Shown: piece after piece, positions 52,886 to 58,854 of the stretch | Numbering within the stretch: the stretch's first letter is position 1 | How the letters are laid out: each line of letters opens with the position of its first letter | Origin: Methanoculleus sp. MH98A | Lineage (GTDB): Archaea > Halobacteriota > Methanomicrobia > Methanomicrobiales > Methanoculleaceae | Reading direction: 5' to 3' | NCBI RefSeq assembly: GCF_000691865.1 | Contig: NZ_JMIO01000013.1 | Span: forward strand, 1-58,854 | Length of the DNA: 58,854 nucleotides | Made by a program: the position numbers and the translations under genes | The notes under the pieces: generated by a model | Told to the model about the DNA's origin: nothing | The model's input: the letters and a program-made list of their open reading frames with translations, nothing else | Databases searched by the model: none

Positions 52886-55180
52886 ATGACCGGACCGGAC
52901 GACGTATTTCGTGCCCGTCTCCTCGAGACATTCCGCGAGGAGGCGGACGAGTACCTTGAAGCAATCACCGAGGGGCTGATCGCGCTTGAGAAGGCCGGGC
53001 CGACGCCCGAGCTGGTCGAGCGGGTTTACCGGACGGTCCATAGCCTGAAAGGAGCGTCGCGCGCGGTCAATCACCGGGAGATCGAGTCGATCTGCCAGAA
53101 CCTCGAGACCGCCTTCTCCCTCATGAAGCGGGCCGAGTACGTCCCGGGAGTGGACGATTTCGACCTATTCCACCGCACAGTCGCGGTAATCAAGAGCCTT
53201 CTCCGGGGAGAGAGGCCCGATGCCTCGCCGACAGAGATCAACGGGGCGCTCCGGGCCATCCCCGGCGGGATCGGTTCTCCGGGAAGCCGTCCGGCCGAAC
53301 CTGGTCCGGCCTCCCGGGAGAACCACGCTTACGGCGCGCCAGGAGGTTATAACGGCGGCGAGCAGGGGACCGACCGGAGCACGGTGCGGATTGCCGCCCA
53401 TAAACTCGACCGGCTCACCGCCGGAGCCGACAGTCTCCTCACGACCCGGCTCTTCATCATGCAAAGGATACGCGAGCTCGAGGAGATGGTGACCCGCTTC
53501 TCCCTCTGGCAGTGGAACCATTCCCAGGTGTTCAACGACCTGCAGATGATTCGCAGGAGAGCCTTCGGGGAAGAGAAAGCGGCGATTCCCCCCGATCTCG
53601 TCCTGCCGCTCCAGCGGGCGGTCGAGTTCCTGGAGTACAACCGCGAGTTCGTGACCTACCTGCAGCACGACCTCGCCACGCACCTGCGTTTTATGGAGAT
53701 CGACCGGTCGGCGCTCGAGACGAGCACCTCCGAGATATCCGACCTCATCCACGATGCCGCGCTGCTCCCGGCTTCAACCATACTTACCCCGTTCTCCGTG
53801 TTCGTGAGAGAGTTCTCCCGCACCTCGGGGAAATCGGTCGACCTCACGATCGAGGGGGGCGAGATCGAGGTCGACCGCCGTATCCTCGACGCGTTGAAGA
53901 ACCCCATCATGCACCTCATACGGAACAGCATCGATCACGGCATCGAGAGCCCGGACGTCAGGAGGGGGCGCCAGAAACCGGCCTGCGGCTCAGTGCGTAT
54001 CCGGGTCTTCCCCCGGTCGGGGAGCAGGGTCGGCATCGAGGTGGCCGACGACGGTGCCGGCATCGACAGCAGCGCGATCCGGAGAACCGCCGTCGAGAAC
54101 GGAGTGATCACGGCGGACGAGGATGCAAGCCTCACGGGCAGCGAGGCGATCTGGCTCATCTTCCGGTCGGGGATGACCACGAGCCGGATCGTCACCGACC
54201 TCTCGGGGAGGGGGCTCGGGCTTGCAATCGTGGAAGACACCGTCTCCCGTCTCGGGGGAGAGGTGACGGTCTCCTCGACCGTCGGCAGGGGAACGGCAGT
54301 CACCCTGACCGTCCCGGTGAGGATGGCCACCCTCCGCGGGCTGCTCGTCCGGTCCGAACGGCAGGTGTACGTCCTCCCGATGCAGCAGGTGAAGCAGGTT
54401 CTCCGGGTTCGCCCGGATTCCCTGACTATCTCCAGGGGCCGGCCGACGATCTTCCTCTCGGAGGAGACGATCGAGGTCATCCGGCTCACCGACGCCCTGG
54501 GCATCCCCCTGTCCAGCGCCCCCACGGAGGTGGACCGGCCGAAACCCCTCGTCATCATCGCATACGGTGCCGGGCAGATCGCATGTATGGTCGACGAGGT
54601 GATCCGGGTGCAGGAGATCGTCGTCCGGCCGCTCGGCAGCCAGCTCACCTCCGTACGGAGGATCGACGGGGCCGTGATCCTCGGGGACGGGCGTCTGGCG
54701 CTCGTGCTCGATCCCCTCGAACTGATCCAGGACGCGATGCAGGCGGAACGGTCGGTGTCGGCATCCGCACTCCCACAGGAGGCAGAGCGGCGGGTCATGG
54801 TCGTCGAGGACTCGGTCACCTCACGTGCCCTGCTGCAGGCCGTCCTCGAGGGGGCCGGATATCAGGTAGAGACCGCTGTCAACGGGATCGACGCATTCGC
54901 AAGGCTTAAGCAGCATGAGTTTGATATGGTCGTTTCAGATGTTGATATGCCCCGGATGAACGGTTTTACGCTCACCGAGAAGATACGTGCCGAAGGCGGG
55001 CACCTTGCCGGGATCCTGGTGGTGCTGGTCACTTCGCTCGATTCGCCCGAAGACCGGGAACGGGGCAAGGCGGTCGGGGCGGATGCATATATCGTCAAGA
55101 AGAACTTCGAGGCAGACGAGTTTCTCATGATAATCCGGCGCCTGATGCGTCGCCGCGACGGAGAGACACAGGAGCGATGA
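52886..55180 (+). CDS. cheA: hybrid CheA kinase with C-terminal receiver domain
   Basis: A 764-residue CheA-REC fusion. An HPt domain carries the phospho-accepting His52 in VHSLKGASRA. A helical linker/dimerisation region runs to about 310, then HATPase (N-box HLIRNSIDHG; GLGLAIVEDTVSRLGG), then a CheW-like domain (about 485-620), then a receiver (about 636-755) with the acidic start VVEDS, the phospho-Asp in VVSDVDMP (about residue 684) and the conserved Lys in YIVKKN. This layout is common in chemosensory systems that control functions other than swimming. It starts 11 nt after the receptor gene. Confidence 0.92.
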   Translation: MTGPDDVFRARLLETFREEADEYLEAITEGLIALEKAGPTPELVERVYRTVHSLKGASRAVNHREIESICQNLETAFSLMKRAEYVPGVDDFDLFHRTVAVIKSLLRGERPDASPTEINGALRAIPGGIGSPGSRPAEPGPASRENHAYGAPGGYNGGEQGTDRSTVRIAAHKLDRLTAGADSLLTTRLFIMQRIRELEEMVTRFSLWQWNHSQVFNDLQMIRRRAFGEEKAAIPPDLVLPLQRAVEFLEYNREFVTYLQHDLATHLRFMEIDRSALETSTSEISDLIHDAALLPASTILTPFSVFVREFSRTSGKSVDLTIEGGEIEVDRRILDALKNPIMHLIRNSIDHGIESPDVRRGRQKPACGSVRIRVFPRSGSRVGIEVADDGAGIDSSAIRRTAVENGVITADEDASLTGSEAIWLIFRSGMTTSRIVTDLSGRGLGLAIVEDTVSRLGGEVTVSSTVGRGTAVTLTVPVRMATLRGLLVRSERQVYVLPMQQVKQVLRVRPDSLTISRGRPTIFLSEETIEVIRLTDALGIPLSSAPTEVDRPKPLVIIAYGAGQIACMVDEVIRVQEIVVRPLGSQLTSVRRIDGAVILGDGRLALVLDPLELIQDAMQAERSVSASALPQEAERRVMVVEDSVTSRALLQAVLEGAGYQVETAVNGIDAFARLKQHEFDMVVSDVDMPRMNGFTLTEKIRAEGGHLAGILVVLVTSLDSPEDRERGKAVGADAYIVKKNFEADEFLMIIRRLMRRRDGETQER

Positions 55181-55211
55181 TATGGAAGGGAAACACGAAG
55201 GAGGAACGAGA

Positions 55212-56504
55212 ATGAGCGTTCTGGTGGTAGAGGATAGCAGGACGCAGGCCGAGTTCATCCGTCACGTCCTCGAGACGGAAGGGTTCGACGTCACCCTGGC
55301 AGCCGACGGCACCGAGGCGATACGGCGGATGGAGGCCGTTATGCCCGATATCGTCCTGAGCGACATCGTGATGCCCGGGATGGACGGCTACGAACTCTGC
55401 CGCCGGATCAAGCAGCAGAGCCCGGACACACCCGTCATCCTGGTCACCAACCTCTTCGATCCCGCCGACGTGCTGAAAGGGCTGGCATCGGGCGCGGACA
55501 GTTTCATCGTCAAGCCCGTCGACCCCGAACACGTCCGCTCCCAGATCGAGGCCGTCATGCGAACGCGGGAGATACCGGAACCAAAAGATTCTCCCGCCGA
55601 ACTGGAGATCCCCTTCGCCGGCAGCACCTATACCATCGCCGCCGGAAGGCTCAAGATCTTAAACACCCTCCTCTCGACGTATACCATCGCGGTGACGAAG
55701 AACACCGAACTCCAGGAGGCGCAGGAGCAGCTGAACTCCTTGAACGAACAGCTCCAGGAGGCCGTCGCGGATCTCTCGCGCAGCAACGAGAGCCTTGCTG
55801 AAGAGAACCAGGAACGGCGGCGCGTGGAAAAAGCGCTTGCGGAAGCCAACAGGAAACTCCAGCTCATGGCGAGCATCACCCGCCACGATCTCTTGAACCA
55901 GCTCGCGGCGCTCTGGGGGTATCTCGACCTGGCCCAGATTCTGCGCGAGCGGGAACCGGCAAACGCGTGGCGCCACGTCGAGAGCGCTGCCGAGATGGTG
56001 AACCGGATCAACAACACCGTCCGGTTCACGGCCGAATACCAGAAGGTGGGGGCGGCGGCTCCAGCCTGGCAGGAGATCAGGAAACTTGTGGAGCGGTCGG
56101 AGAAATACGTCTCGACGGGTAACATAACCCTTGAGAACGCCATTCCGGCAGGGGTGGAGATCCTCGCCGACCCGCTCATCGAGAAGGTGTTCTCGAACCT
56201 TATCGAGAACGCGCTGCGCTACGGGGAGACGGTCACCACCATCACCTTCAGCCTCAAACAGGATGGAGATATCTACACCATCCTCTGTGAGGATGACGGC
56301 GTGGGAGTTCCTGCCGACGAGAAGGAGAAGATCTTCACCTACGCGCACGGCATGAATACCGGACTCGGCCTCTTCCTCGCGCGGGAAATCCTGGCCATCA
56401 CCGGGATCACCCTCCAGGAGACGGGGATCCCCGGGAGCGGAGCACGATTCGAACTCCTCTGCCCGGCAAAAGTGATCCGTGCTCCCGGCAGGCAGACCGA
56501 ATGA
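55212..56504 (+). CDS. receiver-histidine kinase hybrid
   Basis: A 430-residue protein. The receiver domain (1-120) has phospho-acceptor D51 in VLSDIVMPGMDG and Lys in IVKPVD. A long coiled coil (about 155-215) connects it to an H-box, MASITRHDLLNQLAALWGYL, with H225. A HATPase domain (about 315-425) has NLIENALRYG, DDGVGVPADEKEKIF and MNTGLGLFLAREI. It could take phosphate from the CheA hybrid upstream and act as an output kinase. ATG 55212 has GGAGG upstream; ATG 55182 is an alternative 10 codons earlier. Confidence 0.88.
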   Translation: MSVLVVEDSRTQAEFIRHVLETEGFDVTLAADGTEAIRRMEAVMPDIVLSDIVMPGMDGYELCRRIKQQSPDTPVILVTNLFDPADVLKGLASGADSFIVKPVDPEHVRSQIEAVMRTREIPEPKDSPAELEIPFAGSTYTIAAGRLKILNTLLSTYTIAVTKNTELQEAQEQLNSLNEQLQEAVADLSRSNESLAEENQERRRVEKALAEANRKLQLMASITRHDLLNQLAALWGYLDLAQILREREPANAWRHVESAAEMVNRINNTVRFTAEYQKVGAAAPAWQEIRKLVERSEKYVSTGNITLENAIPAGVEILADPLIEKVFSNLIENALRYGETVTTITFSLKQDGDIYTILCEDDGVGVPADEKEKIFTYAHGMNTGLGLFLAREILAITGITLQETGIPGSGARFELLCPAKVIRAPGRQTE

Positions 56505-56532
56505 ACCGAGACCATAACCGCAGGCTCCCCTC

Positions 56533-57939
56533 ATGAGCGTCACCGACATCCAGACCACGTTCGTATCCGATACGCGCAACCGTATCGCGATCATCGCCGG
56601 GCTAGCCGTGCTGACCCTCGGCGGGAACCTGCTCGCCATGGTCCTCGGCGCACCGGAAGGGCTTCTCCCCCTTCCTTCCCTCCCGCTCACCATCCCGATC
56701 ATCCTTGCGAGTTACTGGTACCCGCGCCGGGGCATCCTCTTCTCCGTCTGCTTCGCATCCATCTACGCCGTCACGACCTACCTTCTCTCCCCGCCGGCCC
56801 CCCTGCTGGCTTACGCCATCCTCCCCCGTGCGATCCTCCTCGTTCTCATCGGCGGCGTGGTTGCGTTCCTCGCAACGAAACTCCGTGAGTCAGAGCAGCA
56901 GATGAACCAGATCATCGAGTTCCTGCCCGACGCGACCTTCGCCATCGACCGCGAGGGGAAGGTCATCGCCTGGAACCGCGCGATCGAGGAGATGACCGGG
57001 GTGAAGAAAGAGGCCATGCTCGGCCGGGGGGGCTACGAGTACGCCGTGCCCTTCTACGGCGAATCGCGACCGCTGCTTGCAGACCGGATCCTCCAGGGCG
57101 ATCCCGAAGCCGGGTACCCGTCGGTCAGGAGGAGCGGCGACGTCCTCGTTGCGGAGATCTACACCCCTCTTCTCAGGGGCGGGCGGGGGGCGCACATCAG
57201 GTTCGCGGCGACCGCGCTTCTCGACCGGAGCGGAGGGGTCACCGGGGCAATCGAGTCCATCCGGGACATCAGCGACGAGATCATGACAAAGGCCGCGCTG
57301 CAGAACGCCGGCCGCCAGCTCAACACCCTCACGGGGATCCTGCGCACCGACCTTGCGAACCGGCTTGCGGTCCTGTACGGGCACCTCTCGGTGGGCGTGA
57401 TGAAGTTCGACGATCCCGAGATACTCTCCTTTATCGACGACTTAAACGATGCCGCAAACGGGATCCGGCGACAGATCGAGATCTCCCGCGAGTTCCGCGA
57501 CATCGGGACGTCGCCGCCGGCATGGATCCCCGTGCAGCAGACCATCGGGAAGGCAGCCGCCACCCTCTCTTTCGGGGACGTCTCCCTCGACGCGTGGACG
57601 GAACGGCTCGAGATCTTTGCCGACCCCCATCTCGCGACGGTCTTTACCCACCTCTTCGAGAACTCGCTCGCATTGGAGACGGAGGCGAGCAGGATCGTCG
57701 TCACCTACCAGTTGCGCCCGGAGGGGTGTGCAATCATTGTCGAGGACGACGGGACCGGTATCCCCGATGCGGAGAAGGAAGATCTTTTTGCGCAGAAGGC
57801 GGAGAGCTACGGGCACGGGCTCTTCCTCGCCCACGAGATCCTGGCTATCACCGGGATCGCGATCCGCGAGACCGGGACGTTCGGGACGGGGGCGAAATTC
57901 GAGATCCTGGTGCCGTCCGAGGGCTACAGGATTGTCTGA
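56533..57939 (+). CDS. membrane PAS sensor kinase with H-box His replaced
   Basis: A 468-residue protein. About four membrane helices occupy residues 17-112, a PAS domain 120-255 (IIEFLPDATFAIDREGKVIAWNRAIEEMTG), then the dimerisation region, LTGILRTDLANRLAVLYGHL. The neighbouring kinase has RHDLLNQL at this place; here the histidine position is Thr272. The HATPase domain (about 350-460) keeps HLFENSLALE, EDDGTGIPDAEKEDLF and YGHGLFLAHEI. So it may bind ATP but not autophosphorylate at the usual site. It follows the REC-kinase by 28 nt and has the same C-terminal architecture, probably an old duplication. Confidence 0.85.
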   Translation: MSVTDIQTTFVSDTRNRIAIIAGLAVLTLGGNLLAMVLGAPEGLLPLPSLPLTIPIILASYWYPRRGILFSVCFASIYAVTTYLLSPPAPLLAYAILPRAILLVLIGGVVAFLATKLRESEQQMNQIIEFLPDATFAIDREGKVIAWNRAIEEMTGVKKEAMLGRGGYEYAVPFYGESRPLLADRILQGDPEAGYPSVRRSGDVLVAEIYTPLLRGGRGAHIRFAATALLDRSGGVTGAIESIRDISDEIMTKAALQNAGRQLNTLTGILRTDLANRLAVLYGHLSVGVMKFDDPEILSFIDDLNDAANGIRRQIEISREFRDIGTSPPAWIPVQQTIGKAAATLSFGDVSLDAWTERLEIFADPHLATVFTHLFENSLALETEASRIVVTYQLRPEGCAIIVEDDGTGIPDAEKEDLFAQKAESYGHGLFLAHEILAITGIAIRETGTFGTGAKFEILVPSEGYRIV

Positions 57940-57949
57940 GGTAAAGGGA

Positions 57950-58432
57950 ATGATAACTGCCGTTATTCCAGAACTGGACACTATGTCGGCCGGGATCCGG
58001 CCGGAGGTTCGTGAACTGACAAGCGCGGAGTTCTCCGCCGCGGACGAGGTCTGGCGCGAGTACCACGGCACGGTCGGCGATCCCGCACGGGACCGGATCT
58101 TCGCGACCTTCCTTGCGGGGCAGATCGTCTCTCTCGCCCGGTGCAGGAGGCATCCCGACGGCCAGGAGGTCGACGGCGTCTTCACCCCCGATACCTGCCG
58201 GAAAAAGGGGTATGCCCGCACGACGATGACCGCTCTGGTCACGGCCTGCCACAACGACGACCTCTACATGTACGCGGTCGAGAGCCTCGCCGGGTTTTAC
58301 GCGGAGTTCGGGTTCATCTCGATACCGGAACGCGACCTCCCGCCCGGAATCAGGGAGCGTTACACCTGGGCCGCGGGGAACATGGAGGGCGCCGAGGTCC
58401 GGCCGATGTTCAGGAGAGCCGGGTTGTTGTAG
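57950..58432 (+). CDS. GNAT-family N-acetyltransferase
   Basis: A 160-residue protein of GNAT type. The core shows IVSLARCRRHPDGQEVDGVFTPDTCRKKGYARTTMTALVTACH, where RKKGYA replaces the usual Q/RxxGxG/A acetyl-CoA loop, followed by YAVESLAGFYAEFGFISIPERDLP, the common C-terminal FYxxxGF motif. The substrate cannot be told. ATG 57950 follows AAAGGG closely and lies 10 nt after the kinase stop, so it is probably in the same operon. Confidence 0.8.
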   Translation: MITAVIPELDTMSAGIRPEVRELTSAEFSAADEVWREYHGTVGDPARDRIFATFLAGQIVSLARCRRHPDGQEVDGVFTPDTCRKKGYARTTMTALVTACHNDDLYMYAVESLAGFYAEFGFISIPERDLPPGIRERYTWAAGNMEGAEVRPMFRRAGLL

Positions 58433-58485
58433 GCCCGGCGCCTCGCGGACTTCCGGGGCTCAGGCTCCGGCCCTCTGGCCCGTCG

Positions 58486-58854
58486 CATTCGAAGATGCTT
58501 CGCATCTTCTCGAGCTCCTGTCCTGCGGACAGTCGCATCCTACGGACAGTCGCCATTCGAAGATGCTTCGCATCTTCTCGAGCTCCTGCCGTTCCGGCAG
58601 TCGCATCCTACGGACAGTCGCCATTCGAAGATGCTTCGCATCTTCTCGAGCTCCTGCCGTTCCGGCAGTCGCATCCTGCGGACAGTCGCCATTCGAAGAT
58701 GCTTCGCATCTTCTCGAGCTCCTGCCGTTCCGGCAGTCGCATCCTACGGACAGTCGCCATTCGAAGATGCTTCGCATCTTCTCGAGCTCCTGTCCTGCGG
58801 ACAGTCGCATCCTACGGACAGTCGCCATTCGAAGATGCTTCGCACTTCTCGAGC
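58486..58854. repeat. 68-nt tandem array of hairpin repeats
   Basis: Copies begin at 58486, 58554, 58622, 58690, 58758 and 58826 (the last cut by the window end), a strict 68-nt period. Each unit has three elements: GAAGATGC-TTC-GCATCTTC; then CTGCCG-TTC-CGGCAG in units 2-4 or CTGTCC-TGC-GGACAG in units 1 and 5; then TCC-TAC-GGA or TCC-TGC-GGA. On the minus strand the order and linkers match the hairpin blocks at 2.0-2.8 and 29.9-30.8 kb. The open frames here come from the repeat and are not genes. Bases 58433-58485 hold nothing else. Confidence 0.95.

Noticed and set aside
58460-58828. protein-coding frame through the 68-nt array
   Set aside because: The frame cycles through three readings of the same DNA (68 is not a multiple of 3), has no start signal and exists only because the repeat lacks stops.
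58486-58854. CRISPR array
   Set aside because: The period is regular, but the whole 68-nt unit repeats; there are no unique spacers and no cas genes nearby. It is a tandem repeat of hairpins.

Overview
This window looks like a stretch of chromosome from a hydrogenotrophic methanogenic archaeon of the order Methanomicrobiales, most likely Methanoculleus or a close relative. The sequence-level reasons are a GC-rich genome with archaeal TATA boxes and Shine-Dalgarno starts, an archaeal A-type ATP synthase operon, a thermosome subunit, methenyl-H4MPT cyclohydrolase (mch), membrane-bound archaeal LonB, Nob1, and multi-PAS sensor kinases. The genus is inference; the archaeal methanogen assignment is well supported.

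Layout. 1-1293: a small membrane protein, tRNA-Pro(GGG) and a DUF89 phosphatase. 1294-2791: a 1.5-kb non-coding stretch full of short hairpin repeats. 2792-13008 (minus strand): a Zn-ribbon protein, an unknown protein and the complete ATP synthase operon atpHIKECFABD, ending in pgk. 13121-18791 (minus strand): a ferric-reductase-like membrane protein and a proteolysis cluster lonB-tldD-tldE-bofA-like. 18873-21789 (plus strand): prs-rtcA-nob1-gfcR. 22004-27113: thermosome, a ThiS-like small protein, tRNA-Ser(CGA), a PAS/GAF sensor protein, and Mrp/NBP35. 27431-29793: a four-gene redox operon (HdrB/D-like CCG protein, two flavin split-barrel proteins, 2x[4Fe-4S] ferredoxin). 29794-30868: a second hairpin-repeat block. 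30869-33781: mch, thiM, thiE and an NTF2-like protein. 33939-37660: a molybdate/tungstate ABC transporter with trmO inserted in the operon, then a divergent peptide-deformylase-like protein. 37766-47053: two rubredoxins, a HerA-like ATPase, two MFS transporters, two DUF5518 proteins, arginine deiminase plus carbamate kinase, and small membrane or secreted proteins. 47402-49193: an ABC-2 exporter. 49391-58432: a chemosensory/two-component cluster (CheW, MCP, CheA-REC, REC-kinase, PAS kinase lacking its phospho-acceptor His, GNAT). 58486-58854: a 68-nt tandem array of the same hairpin repeat family, running off the window.

Three things stand out. (1) A family of modular intergenic hairpins, with an invariant outer frame GAGAA...TTCG, usually a GAA triloop, and inner stems that differ between copies but always stay complementary. 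It fills the only two long convergent (3'-3') intergenic regions and forms the 68-nt array at the end. (2) A divergent peptide-deformylase-like protein in an archaeon, and a sensor kinase whose H-box reads RTD instead of RHD. (3) Five otherwise intact genes (atpB, tldD, prs, thiE, an MFS transporter) each carry one small indel, a DUF5518 gene carries an in-frame TGA, and an ABC ATPase start looks shifted. Because several of these genes are essential, sequencing or assembly error is more likely than true pseudogenes.
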